This document shows positions 13,946-21,692 of a DNA stretch of 26,020 nucleotides, piece after piece. The position numbers and the translations under genes are program-made. This stretch comes from Bacillota bacterium (lineage in GTDB: Bacteria; Bacillota; Bacilli; Paenibacillales; Paenibacillaceae), in the NCBI GenBank assembly GCA_023418755.1, contig JAEZZE010000026.1, positions 1 through 26,020 of the forward strand, read 5' to 3'. Under the pieces are notes generated by a model. That model did not search any database. It was not told the DNA's origin and saw only the letters and a list, made by a program, of their open reading frames with translations. Position 1 is the stretch's first letter; each line of letters begins with the position of its first letter.

Positions 13946-15724
13946 ATGCTCGGACTGATTATCAGAAGTTTGCGCGATTTTCGCGCGTTTTCCGGCAAGC
14001 TGCTTTTATTTGAAATGGGATATATGCTCGCGACGAGCGCCGTCGTGATTCCGATTATTACGTTCGTGTTCAACCGCGTTCTTAGAGTCGTCGGGTCCGG
14101 CTCCTTGCTTAACGGCGAGGTTTACCGGATCGGATGGAGCTACGAAGGCTTGACCGGCTTGCTGCTTATCGGGCTCGTCGCTTCCTTCGCGCTGCTGATC
14201 GAACTGTTCGTGCTGATCGTTCTTGTCCAGCAGCGCTACGTAGGCAAACAGATCGCGATCGCGGACGCGCTGCTGATCGCCCTGAAGAAGACGCCCAGGC
14301 TGCTCGGCTTCGGCGCGTTCCAGCTCATGCTGTTGCTGCTCCTTCTGATCCCGTTCATCGATTCGCCTCTCTCGGCTTCGTTTTATGCGCTGTTTAACGT
14401 ACCGATCTTCCTGAATCATTACGTGCTGGACGCTTCTTATACGATGGCCGCCGCCTACGCGCTGCTCCTTGCGGTCGTGCTCTATACGGTGCTCCGGTGG
14501 ATATTCGTGCTTCACTTGATCGTGATAGAGGATCTGAAGCTCGGACAGGCCATTCGCAGAAGCCACGCCCTGACGCAAGGGCGTTGGCTGCGGCTGTTCG
14601 GTTCATTGCTTCTGATGAACGCCGCTACGCTCGCGGCGACCTCCGCTGCGGTATCCGCCATCGGCTTCATTCCCGCCTGGCTGAATATGGACGTTCTCGC
14701 GCTTTTCTCTCAGCACTACTCCTTGACGTTGTCCACCGTGCTGACTTATCTGTTGGCTCATTTGCTGTTGCCGATCAACGTTTTTTTGCTGACTCGGCTC
14801 TATTACGGCTTCGGCCCGGCCAAGGGAGACGCCAAGGGGAACGACCGGCTGAAGGCCATCCGTCCCAGCAGGCTGGGCCGGCTTGAAAGCCGAATCTGGG
14901 TCTGGTGGAAAGGGCTCCGCCGCAAGCGCTTGATCCTTGTATCGGTCGCCGTTGCCTATGTCGCGCTGTCGGTCTTCATCGGCTTGCGGGCGAACGATAG
15001 CCTCGTTTACGCGAAGTGGAGCGTGCTCATCGCGGCGCACCGCGGCGATACGCCGAACGCGCCGGAGAACTCGCTGCCCGCCGTCGTCTCGGCCATCGAC
15101 AAGGGCATTCAAATCGCGGAAATCGATGTCCAACTGACCCGGGACGGCGTCGCGGTGTTGAACCACGATTCCGATCTCAGGCGCGTAGCCGGCGAGCGGA
15201 AACGCGTCGACGAGCTCACCTACGCGGAGCTTCTCCGTTTATCCATAGGCGAAGACGAGGACGGCAAGCCGATTCGCATCCCTGCGCTGGCCGACGTGCT
15301 GGCCGAGGCGCAGGGCCGCATCAAGCTGCTGCTCGACCTTAAGCCGTACGGGCGGGGCGAGGAGCTGGCGGACGAGGTCGTGCGGCTGGTGAGGGAATCC
15401 GGGAGCGACCAAGAGGTGCGCATCCAGTCGTTCGACGGCGATACGCTTAGGCGGGTCCGGGAGCTCGCGCCCGAGATCAAGATCGGGAGAATTCTGTACT
15501 TCGCGTTCGGCGATCTCTCCGCCCAGGACGTCGATTTCTATACGATCGAGCAGGTTATGCTGACCAAGCCGTTCGTGAAGCGGGCCCACGCCGCCGGGCG
15601 CGAAGTGTGGGTTTGGACGGTCAACTCCAGACGGGATATGAAAGAAGTGCTCAAGTTCGAGATCGACGGCATGATCACCGACAATCCGGAGACGGCGCAT
15701 TCTATGGTTGAGGTAAATCTTTAA
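13946..15724 (+). CDS. membrane-anchored glycerophosphodiester phosphodiesterase
   Basis: The protein has 592 residues. The first ~350 carry multiple hydrophobic helices typical of the GDPD membrane domain (GDPD_N type). The catalytic barrel starts at AAHRGD (H365, R366), followed by PENSLPA, EIDVQLTRDG (E392, D394), NHDSDLRR, LLLDLKP, IQSFD and VWTVNS...GMITDNP. The HR, ENS, ExD and H-D motifs are those that bind the metal and cleave glycerophosphodiesters to an alcohol and glycerol-3-phosphate. The active domain probably faces outside after the last helix (about 330-350). The start is ATG 13946 with a weak SD. The following AraC gene begins 44 nt after the stop, so co-transcription is possible. 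Confidence 0.9.
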   Translation: MLGLIIRSLRDFRAFSGKLLLFEMGYMLATSAVVIPIITFVFNRVLRVVGSGSLLNGEVYRIGWSYEGLTGLLLIGLVASFALLIELFVLIVLVQQRYVGKQIAIADALLIALKKTPRLLGFGAFQLMLLLLLLIPFIDSPLSASFYALFNVPIFLNHYVLDASYTMAAAYALLLAVVLYTVLRWIFVLHLIVIEDLKLGQAIRRSHALTQGRWLRLFGSLLLMNAATLAATSAAVSAIGFIPAWLNMDVLALFSQHYSLTLSTVLTYLLAHLLLPINVFLLTRLYYGFGPAKGDAKGNDRLKAIRPSRLGRLESRIWVWWKGLRRKRLILVSVAVAYVALSVFIGLRANDSLVYAKWSVLIAAHRGDTPNAPENSLPAVVSAIDKGIQIAEIDVQLTRDGVAVLNHDSDLRRVAGERKRVDELTYAELLRLSIGEDEDGKPIRIPALADVLAEAQGRIKLLLDLKPYGRGEELADEVVRLVRESGSDQEVRIQSFDGDTLRRVRELAPEIKIGRILYFAFGDLSAQDVDFYTIEQVMLTKPFVKRAHAAGREVWVWTVNSRRDMKEVLKFEIDGMITDNPETAHSMVEVNL

Positions 15725-15768
15725 GATGCGGCAAGAATTCAAGTTGCCGGGAAGGGGGGAAGAGCGGC

Positions 15769-16605
15769 ATGGACGGTTCGTACGAAGGACTGGCGCGGGA
15801 TTTCGCGAAAATTCCGCTGAACGTATACGGAGTTTTCCGTACGGAGTTGCAGCCGGATTTGATCTACAGCGGACATGTCGCCAGGCCGACGACCCGGTGC
15901 GCCGTCGTCATCGCGCTGCGGGGGAGCGCCGAATTCGTATTCGGCGGAACGGATCGCTACGGACTCGAACCGGGAAGTGTGCTGCTGGGCGGATTGGGTC
16001 AGAAGCTGGAAATCTATCCGGGGGCGGAGGGCTTCGAATACGGATTGGTCCATTACTTGCCGGAGCCTTCCGACCGGGAGGACGCGCGAGGAATCGTCGC
16101 GATATCGCTGCTGAACGCCGTTCCCGACCCGGAGCTTCTGCAAGTGCTGGATCGTCTGCTCCAAGCCTCCGCATCTCCGGACAGCATGGGGCTGCTGGAG
16201 AAAAAGGCGCTGTTCTATCGGTTGGTCAACCGCATCCTCCTGTCCGAGAGGGTCGGCCGGAACAAGGAAAGCTTTTCCTTGATCGACGAAGCGATGCGGT
16301 ATATCCGGGAGCATCACGCGGAGCCGCTTACTCTGGACATGCTGGCGGAGCGCTATCGGATCAAGGCGAAGTATTTCTCTTCGTTGTTCCGCAAATACGC
16401 GGGAATCGGACCGATCGGTTACTTGATCCGGTACCGGATGAACCGGGCGAACGAGATGCTGGTCACGGGACAGTTTTCGGTAGGCGCGGTGGCCAAGAGC
16501 GTGGGTTACTCGGACGCCTACTATTTCAGCAGGCTGTTCAAGAAGCACAAGGGATTGCCGCCCGGCCAAGTCGGCATGCGCCGGAAGCGAAATCATCCAT
16601 CGTAA
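15769..16605 (+). CDS. AraC-family transcriptional regulator
   Basis: The protein has 278 residues. The N-terminal ~150 form a cupin-like ligand or dimerisation domain (CAVVIALRGSAEFVFGGTDRYGLEPGSVLLGG). The C-terminal ~100 hold two HTH motifs: LTLDMLAERYRIKAKYFSSLFRKYAG and FSVGAVAKSVGYSDAYYFSRLFKKHKG. GGGGGAAG precedes ATG 15769. The gene lies directly before the Fur-controlled binding-protein gene at 16704, so it is probably that gene's activator, perhaps responding to the siderophore, but unlike the regulator at 8420 it has no binding-protein domain. Confidence 0.88.
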   Translation: MDGSYEGLARDFAKIPLNVYGVFRTELQPDLIYSGHVARPTTRCAVVIALRGSAEFVFGGTDRYGLEPGSVLLGGLGQKLEIYPGAEGFEYGLVHYLPEPSDREDARGIVAISLLNAVPDPELLQVLDRLLQASASPDSMGLLEKKALFYRLVNRILLSERVGRNKESFSLIDEAMRYIREHHAEPLTLDMLAERYRIKAKYFSSLFRKYAGIGPIGYLIRYRMNRANEMLVTGQFSVGAVAKSVGYSDAYYFSRLFKKHKGLPPGQVGMRRKRNHPS

Positions 16606-16658
16606 ATTCGGGAAACTCTCCATTTTCAACATGGAAACGAGGTGGTAAGGTTATATTC

Positions 16659-16678
16659 GATAATGAGAATCGTTATCA
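16659..16678 (+). promoter_or_regulatory. Fur box upstream of third siderophore-binding protein
   Basis: GATAATGAGAATCGTTATC (16659-16677) matches 17 of 19 bases of the classical Fur box GATAATGATAATCATTATC. A -10-like TATATT (16653-16658) is immediately upstream. Confidence 0.78.
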
Positions 16679-16703
16679 TATATAGCCCGCAGGATCGGAA
16701 AGG

Positions 16704-17753
16704 ATGCTGGAGATGATTAACCGCAGATCTACATGGACATGGACGGCGCTGACGCTAATTCTGGCGCTTCTGCTCGGCGCTTGTTCGAATTCCGGCTCGC
16801 AAAGCCGGCAGGAGCCTTCGTCTTCTCCCGCGCGGAACGGGAGCGAATCCAGCCCGAGCGCAAACCCGAGCGAAGAGCCGGCGCCCGAAGCCGCTTATCC
16901 CCGCACGATCCATGCCGCCAACGGGGATATCGAGATCGAGAAACAGCCGCGGAAAGTCGCGGTCGTTCATTGGGGCTACACCGATTCGATTCTGCTGTTC
17001 GACTTGAAATCGGTCGCTCTCGCGCTTCCGTTCACCGAGAAGCAGTCCGTTCTGTATACGGAAACCTATAAGCCGTACACCGAGCGTCTGGAAGAGCTGG
17101 CGATCGTCGGAGAGAATACGGCCGTTAATCTGGAGGCGTTGTTGGCTTACGCTCCCGATGTCATTATCGCGGGCAACGCCGTCAACAAGGACATCGTCGA
17201 TTCCCTGACGAAAATCGCCACGACCGTCGTATTGGACGAGCAGAAGACGGACGTGTGGGGGGACTGGCCCTCCGTCGTGACCGAGTTCGGCAACATTCTC
17301 GGTCAGGAGGAAATCGCCGCGAGCTACATCGCCGGCTTCCGCTCCAAGCTGCAAGAGGCGAAGGAAAAGCTGTCCGGCATACAAGGCACGGTAGCTTTCC
17401 TCCAGATCCGGGCCAAAGAAAGCTGGCTGCAGGGAACGAGCTATTTGCCGACGTATTACGAGGGTCTTGGACTGAAGGCCCCGGACTCCGCGGAGATGGC
17501 CGACGGCGCCCAGATCTCGCTGGAAGGCTTAAGCCAACTGGACCCGGACTACCTGTTCCTCGGCCAATTCAACGTGTCGGACCCGTCGCTCCCGGCCCTG
17601 TCGGACGAGTGGAGGCAGAGCGGGGTTTGGTCGAAGCTTACGGCCGTCGGGAACGACCATGTCTACGATATCGACGGCCAACTCGCTCTCGGCTACGGTC
17701 CGCTTGGCCATTCTTACGGCGTTCAAGCGATTCTGGACGCGTTAAACCCATAA
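16704..17753 (+). CDS. iron-siderophore substrate-binding lipoprotein
   Basis: The protein has 349 residues. The signal peptide ends in lipobox LGAC (Cys27), then a Ser/Pro-rich linker, then a TroA/FhuD-type fold: TIHAANGDIEIEKQPRKVAVVHWGYTDSIL, LEALLAYAPDVIIAGN, IATTVVLDE, the inter-lobe helix ASYIAGFRSKLQEAKEKL, and LEGLSQLDPDYLFLGQF. It differs clearly from the protein at 7063 (no WWGG or GDNYGRGGW motif), so it probably binds another siderophore class. ATG 16704 is taken; an in-frame ATG 16713 preceded by GGAG is possible. Fur box upstream, AraC gene before it, terminator after it; no permease genes. Confidence 0.88.
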   Translation: MLEMINRRSTWTWTALTLILALLLGACSNSGSQSRQEPSSSPARNGSESSPSANPSEEPAPEAAYPRTIHAANGDIEIEKQPRKVAVVHWGYTDSILLFDLKSVALALPFTEKQSVLYTETYKPYTERLEELAIVGENTAVNLEALLAYAPDVIIAGNAVNKDIVDSLTKIATTVVLDEQKTDVWGDWPSVVTEFGNILGQEEIAASYIAGFRSKLQEAKEKLSGIQGTVAFLQIRAKESWLQGTSYLPTYYEGLGLKAPDSAEMADGAQISLEGLSQLDPDYLFLGQFNVSDPSLPALSDEWRQSGVWSKLTAVGNDHVYDIDGQLALGYGPLGHSYGVQAILDALNP

Positions 17754-17764
17754 TGTTGCAGCCC

Positions 17765-17808
17765 ATAATCGGCTCCGGCGCGACTCCTCGTTGCGCGGAG
17801 CCGATTAT
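17765..17808 (+). terminator. intrinsic terminator after siderophore-binding protein
   Basis: ATAATCGGCTCC (17765-17776) pairs perfectly with GGAGCCGATTAT (17797-17808), with additional GCGC pairing in the loop. The T run after it is short (TTGGTTAAT). The A/T base of the stem makes it usable on both strands. Confidence 0.65.
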
Positions 17809-17869
17809 TGGTTAATAATGGGGATATTGGACCGTGGCTTTCCATTTTCTACGACGAGGTGATCCGGAC

Positions 17870-18262
17870 ATGTCGAACGGCAACAAGATTCAAAGCGTGG
17901 AAGAGTATATAGGCGCGTTTCCCGAGGAAGTTCAAGCCGGTTTGGAGAGAATCCGGAAGACGATCGTGCAAGCGATCCCGGGTGCCGAAGAGGTAATCAG
18001 CTATCAGCTGCCCGCGTTTAAGCTCCATGGCATGGTCATCTATTACTCGGCATACAAAAACCATTACTCCATCTCGACGCCGCCTCCGTTTACCGCATTC
18101 GAAGCGTTCAAGGAAGGGCTGGCCCCGTACGAGGTGTCGAAGTCCGCGGTCAAATTTCCGATGGACGAGCCGCTTCCGCTCGAGCTGATCGGGGAGATCG
18201 CGAAGTTCAAAGCGCAAGAGAACGCGGAAGCCGCGCAGAAGAAAAAGAAAAAGGGAAGGTGA
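17870..18262 (+). CDS. DUF1801 / YdhG-type protein (frataxin-like iron chaperone family)
   Basis: The 130-residue cytoplasmic protein starts VEEYIGAFPEEVQAGLERIRKTIVQAIPGAEEVISYQLPAFKLHG, the standard opening of DUF1801, then YYSAYKNHYSISTPPP and ends in a Lys-rich tail. Bacillus subtilis YdhG (Fra) of this family has been described as a frataxin-like iron chaperone for Fe-S assembly and haem synthesis. Placement next to iron-uptake genes fits that, but DUF1801 is broad and the role is not proven here. GAGGTG stands 8 nt before ATG 17870. The next gene starts 6 nt after the stop, so the two are probably co-transcribed. Confidence 0.8.
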   Translation: MSNGNKIQSVEEYIGAFPEEVQAGLERIRKTIVQAIPGAEEVISYQLPAFKLHGMVIYYSAYKNHYSISTPPPFTAFEAFKEGLAPYEVSKSAVKFPMDEPLPLELIGEIAKFKAQENAEAAQKKKKKGR

Positions 18263-18268
18263 GAAGCG

Positions 18269-18562
18269 ATGTGCAGAAACATTAAGACGCTGTTTAACTT
18301 CGACCCTCCGGCTACGTCCGACGAGGTACAGGCGGCCGCGCTCCAATTCGTGAGGAAGCTGTCCGGCTTCAACGAGCCTTCCAAAGCGAACGAAGAGGCT
18401 TTCCGCCTTGCGGTTCGGGAGGTCGGCGAAGCCGCTCAGAAGCTGCTCGACTCGCTCGTCACCCGGGCCCCTTCGCGGGACCGGACCGTCGAGATCGCAC
18501 GGGCCCGCGCCAAATCGGCCAAGCGATTCGGGACTCCCGTCCGCGTTACTCCGGCGGAATAG
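18269..18562 (+). CDS. DUF2277 family protein
   Basis: The 97-residue cytoplasmic protein begins MCRNIKTLFNFDPPAT and continues LQFVRKLSGFNEPSKANEEAF and LLDSLVTRAPSRDR, the conserved signature of DUF2277. No enzymatic function is known to me. The Cys-Arg-Asn start is invariant in the family. It follows the DUF1801 gene by 6 nt, with GGTGAGAAG as SD, so both probably form a two-gene unit ended by the hairpin at 18567. Confidence 0.88.
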   Translation: MCRNIKTLFNFDPPATSDEVQAAALQFVRKLSGFNEPSKANEEAFRLAVREVGEAAQKLLDSLVTRAPSRDRTVEIARARAKSAKRFGTPVRVTPAE

Positions 18563-18566
18563 ACAA

Positions 18567-18600
18567 GAGGCGGTTCGGGCTATAGCGCCCGAATCGCCTC
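18567..18600 (+). terminator. hairpin terminator after DUF2277 gene
   Basis: A 14-bp stem with one G-U pair (18567-18580 with 18587-18600) and a 6-nt loop starts 5 nt after the stop codon. No T run follows, so efficiency is uncertain. Confidence 0.5.
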
Positions 18601-18677
18601 GGCGTATTGCTCGTACCGCTTGATCCTGTCGTTCCGATGTCCGTAAGATCTTATCATCAATCGTAACTTCGTCTAAT

Positions 18678-18704
18678 GGAAGCGCTTCCCGATGCCCCTA
18701 TAAT
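18678..18704 (+). promoter_or_regulatory. promoter region of MATE gene with cre/LacI-like operator
   Basis: GGAAGCGCTTCC (18678-18689) is a perfect 12-bp palindrome with a central CG, typical of LacI/CcpA operators. With its flanks it fits the cre pattern TGnAAnCGnWnnCA except at the last base. It ends 9 bp before TATAAT (18699-18704) and occupies the -35 region, so binding would block transcription. Confidence 0.45.
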
Positions 18705-18734
18705 GAATAGCGAGCCTACTATTCAGGAGAGGGG

Positions 18735-18764
18735 ATGTCAGGGAAGCGTTATGACATACAGTAA
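18735..18764 (+). CDS. possible upstream ORF (9 aa) before MATE transporter
   Basis: ATG 18735 follows AGGAG (18725-18729) by 5 nt and gives MSGKRYDIQ, stopping 3 nt before the MATE start, which itself has no good SD. Translation of the small ORF may deliver ribosomes to the transporter start. It could equally be chance; no known leader matches it. Confidence 0.35.
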   Translation: MSGKRYDIQ

Positions 18765-18767
18765 ACG

Positions 18768-20114
18768 ATGATTCGCGAGCGTAAACGGAGCGAGAACGAG
18801 GACGTGCCCCTCTGGGCGCTCGCATGGCCGATCGCGTTGGAGCTTCTGCTTCAATATGCGATAGGCGCGGCGGACACGCTGATGATCAGCGCCGTCTCGG
18901 ATCGTGCCGCCGCGGCCGTGGGCGTCTCCAATCAAGTGCTGCATGCCTTCAATATGCTGTTTCTGTTCGTCAACGCGGGAGCAAGCATCGTGATGGCCGT
19001 ACACTGGGGCGCCGGAAGAAGGGAATCGGCCCGCCGCATCGCCGCGCTTGCCGTCCGGCTGAACCTGATCATCGGATTCGTCCTTGGCCTCGGCCTATAC
19101 GCCGGCAAGGATCTGATTCTGCAATGGATGCAGACCCCGCCCGAAGTCATACCGGATGCGCGCGTTTACTTGGGCATGGTCGGCTCCGGAACGCTGCTGG
19201 TGGCGATCAGTACATCGGCTGCCGCCTCCATTCGCAGTACGGGCGATACGAGAAGTCCGATGTACGTCGCGCTTTTGATGAACGCGGCGCATCTAGCTCT
19301 GAATTACGTGCTGATCTTCGGGGCGTTCGGATTTCCGAGGCTGGAGACGGCGGGCGTCGCGCTGTCCACGCTGATCAGCCGATCGCTGGCGGTCGCCTGT
19401 TCGCTATGGCTCCTGCAGCGGCTGTTTCCCGGCTTCTGGCGCTTGAGGAGCCGGTTCTCGGAGACGTTGGCCGCGTTGAGGGAAGTGGCCGGAACCGGCT
19501 GGCCCATTACGATGAGCAACGGTTCGTTCGCCTACGTGCAGACCGTCGTTCTCTCGATAATTTCCTCGATCGGAGTCGTCCCTCTAGCGGCTTATACGTA
19601 CATGAATTCCATTCAAGGCTTTCCGACCATGCTCGGATCGGCTCTGGGACTGGCCGTGCAAATTCGGATCGGGCAGGAGTACGGAGCGGGGCGGGAATGG
19701 GAAGCGCATCGATTGGCTTACCATGCGGTCTGGATCGGATGGGGCGTCATGAACGCCGTCTGCTTTCTGTTCTGGGTTTTCCGCGAGGACCTCATCGGCA
19801 TGTATACGGACGACGCCGACATTGCGGCTATGACGATGCCGATTTTCGCGCTGTACTTGCTGCTTCAACCGCTCAAGATGCAAACGATGGGATTCGCGCA
19901 GTCGCTGTACGCGGTAGGCGACAACCGGAAGGTGACGTACTTCGGAATCGCATCGATGTGGCTGCTCGGCGCGGGCGGCGCTTGGCTGTTCGCGATCCGG
20001 CTGGAGTGGGGGCTGATCGGGGTTTACGCGGCCATGTTTCTGGATGAAGGATCGCGGGCCGTGTTTGCCTGGCTGAGGTGGCGGAATCGAAGGGGGTTGT
20101 CGGCAGCGAAATGA
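18768..20114 (+). CDS. MATE-family multidrug efflux transporter
   Basis: The 448-residue protein has about 12 hydrophobic segments in two related halves, as in MATE (NorM/DinF-like) cation-coupled antiporters. Signatures: PIALELLLQYAIGAADTLMISAVSD in helix 1, GVSNQVLHAFNMLFLFVNAGASIVMAVHWGAG, INAAH-type ALLMNAAHLALNYVLIFG, LETAGVALSTLISRS, and in the second half GWPITMSNGSFAYVQTVVLSI and GLAVQIRIGQEYGAGR. It would export cationic drugs or metabolites; the substrate is unknown. ATG 18768 has no clear SD (see the small ORF before it). The gene stands alone between two terminators. Confidence 0.9.
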   Translation: MIRERKRSENEDVPLWALAWPIALELLLQYAIGAADTLMISAVSDRAAAAVGVSNQVLHAFNMLFLFVNAGASIVMAVHWGAGRRESARRIAALAVRLNLIIGFVLGLGLYAGKDLILQWMQTPPEVIPDARVYLGMVGSGTLLVAISTSAAASIRSTGDTRSPMYVALLMNAAHLALNYVLIFGAFGFPRLETAGVALSTLISRSLAVACSLWLLQRLFPGFWRLRSRFSETLAALREVAGTGWPITMSNGSFAYVQTVVLSIISSIGVVPLAAYTYMNSIQGFPTMLGSALGLAVQIRIGQEYGAGREWEAHRLAYHAVWIGWGVMNAVCFLFWVFREDLIGMYTDDADIAAMTMPIFALYLLLQPLKMQTMGFAQSLYAVGDNRKVTYFGIASMWLLGAGGAWLFAIRLEWGLIGVYAAMFLDEGSRAVFAWLRWRNRRGLSAAK

Positions 20115-20130
20115 GTCGCAGGGGATGAAG

Positions 20131-20173
20131 AAAGCGCAGGTTCCGAGGGTAGGACCCCGGAACCTGCGCTTTT
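20131..20173. terminator. bidirectional intrinsic terminator
   Basis: A perfect 14-bp stem AAAGCGCAGGTTCC (20131-20144) / GGAACCTGCGCTTT (20159-20172) has TTTT on the plus side and a TTTCTTC run on the minus side. It separates the convergent MATE gene and ThuA operon. Confidence 0.85.
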
Positions 20174-20211
20174 GCCGCGTGGCCGCTTATTTCAGGAAAT
20201 GCCGGTTCGAA

Positions 20212-20862
20212 TTATCGAAGCTCCTGCCTGCGTCCGGAGAGCAGAAGGGCGGAACGCAGGATGATCTCCCGGAACGTCGGATGGAAGAACGGACTTCCGT
20301 CATGCCCGTTCATCAGATAGACGACCTGGCCTTCTCCGAACGGATGAGTCCATGCGGCGGGCCAGACTTTGCCGTCATAGTCGTATTCCAGCAGGATGGT
20401 CGAGTCGAAATCGCTCTCGAAATCGAACTGATACGGCTCGTCGGTGACGGTGAACGGCTCGATGCCGCGTACGATCGGGTGATCCGCGCCCGTCGGCCGG
20501 ATGTTCAATATTCCGTAAGGAGGGTGGCCGTTCAGCTTCGCTCCGAGCATCCGCCGCAACTCCTCGCTCGTCTGAAGCGAGATGCCGCTGTGGATGGCGA
20601 GCAGCCCTCCGCCCGCCCGAACGTAGCCGAGCAGCCCTTGCACCTGCTCCCGTGACAGCTCGCGCCTCCAACAGTCCGTATAGGAGATGACGAGGTCGTA
20701 TTGCCCGATATTTTCGGAGCGGAGCTGATCGTAATCCTCGGTGCACACCGCCTGCAGGCGGTCTTTGAGCAAGTCGGTCACCGGGAGATCCATGTTCGGC
20801 AACTGATGGTATTTAAAATTCGTGTAATCCCCCAGCACGAGAGCTTTTCCTAGCGAAGTCAC
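20212..20862 (-). CDS. ThuA domain protein
   Basis: The 216-residue cytoplasmic protein has the class-I glutamine-amidotransferase-like ThuA fold: KALVLGDYTNFKYHQLP, YDLVISYTDCWRRELSREQVQGLLGYVRAGGGLLAIHSG, the LGAKLNGHPPYG block, ITVTDEPYQFDF-type segment, WTHPFGEGQVVYLMNGHD and FREIILRSALLLSG. ThuA proteins occur in sugar-utilisation operons (trehalose and related 3-keto-sugar routes in rhizobia), with unclear chemistry. The start is GTG 20862 with a weak SD. It is the last gene of the sugar operon, 24 nt after the SDR gene, before a strong terminator. Confidence 0.85.
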   Translation of the reverse strand: MTSLGKALVLGDYTNFKYHQLPNMDLPVTDLLKDRLQAVCTEDYDQLRSENIGQYDLVISYTDCWRRELSREQVQGLLGYVRAGGGLLAIHSGISLQTSEELRRMLGAKLNGHPPYGILNIRPTGADHPIVRGIEPFTVTDEPYQFDFESDFDSTILLEYDYDGKVWPAAWTHPFGEGQVVYLMNGHDGSPFFHPTFREIILRSALLLSGRRQELR

Positions 20863-20886
20863 GGAAGCTTCACCAACCTTTTCTGT

Positions 20887-21615
20887 TTAGTAGGACAGGT
20901 CCTGTCCAAGCCAGTTCAAGTATGCGGGCTTGTTCGTCTGATAGGTTCGGTAGCGCAAAATGATCGGAAGAAGCTGCGAGGCGGAAAATTCCGGCGTCAG
21001 ATCGGCCTCCGTATTCAGCTTACCGCCGAGCCTCCCCTGCACCCAGCCGGGATGAAGGTTCAGGACGTGTCCGCCCAAGTCGCGAATCTTGTTATACGTA
21101 ATGGTCGAGTGCATATTCAAGGCGGCCTTGCCCATGCAGTAGGCATATCCGCTGCTGCGCCAGCTCTGGCTCAGACTTCCGGCCTCCGAAGAAATGTTGA
21201 CGATCAGCTTGCCGGAGCCGTTCAAGAGCGGCGGCATGAAGGCGTGAGCCGCTCTTAGCGCCCCGAGAGCGGTCACGTTGTAGGTTTGGAGCATCGACCC
21301 GAAGTCGAGCGGGTCGGCGATCGTTTTGCCGGCGTTAGCGGGATCGACCACCGCGGCATTGTTGAGCAGCAGGTCGATTCGGTCCGTCGTCTCCGCGATC
21401 GTCTTCGCGGCGCGCTTGACGCTGGAGCTCGAGCCTACGTCGAGCATAAGGGGAATCAGTCGCCCCGGATACTCTTTCTCCGCCCCCTCCAGTTCATGCC
21501 AGCCCAGCAAATATTGGCCGGCGAACACGGTAAAGCCGCTGCGAACGAGCCCTTTGGCCAACTCCAGCCCAAGCCCCCGATCGGCCCCGGTGACGACCGC
21601 GTATTTTTTGTCCAC
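20887..21615 (-). CDS. short-chain dehydrogenase/reductase (SDR), copy 2 of tandem pair
   Basis: The 242-residue NAD(P)-dependent oxidoreductase shows the cofactor motif TGADRGLGLE (TGxxxGxG), LDVG, NNAAV, NVTALGALR, ISSEAGS with the catalytic Ser, and YCMGK (YxxxK). The C-terminal half VLNLHPGWVQGRLGGKLNTEADLTP is shared almost word for word with the neighbour at 21693-22421. GTG 21615 is the start, with GAGAGGGG 8 nt upstream. The substrate is unknown; the operon suggests a sugar or polyol. Confidence 0.9.
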   Translation of the reverse strand: MDKKYAVVTGADRGLGLELAKGLVRSGFTVFAGQYLLGWHELEGAEKEYPGRLIPLMLDVGSSSSVKRAAKTIAETTDRIDLLLNNAAVVDPANAGKTIADPLDFGSMLQTYNVTALGALRAAHAFMPPLLNGSGKLIVNISSEAGSLSQSWRSSGYAYCMGKAALNMHSTITYNKIRDLGGHVLNLHPGWVQGRLGGKLNTEADLTPEFSASQLLPIILRYRTYQTNKPAYLNWLGQDLSY

Positions 21616-21647
21616 TCCGATTTCCCCTCTCTTATCATACGTGTTCG

Positions 21648-21675
21648 AAAAGTCCGATCAATATTGGACTTTTTT
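21648..21675. terminator. hairpin between the two SDR genes
   Basis: AAAAGTCC (21648-21655) pairs with GGACTTTT (21666-21673). The U run is better on the plus strand (six T) than on the minus strand (four T then CG). In the operon direction it may cause partial termination, lowering the second SDR and ThuA. Confidence 0.5.
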
Positions 21676-21692
21676 GAACAACCTTTTATCGC

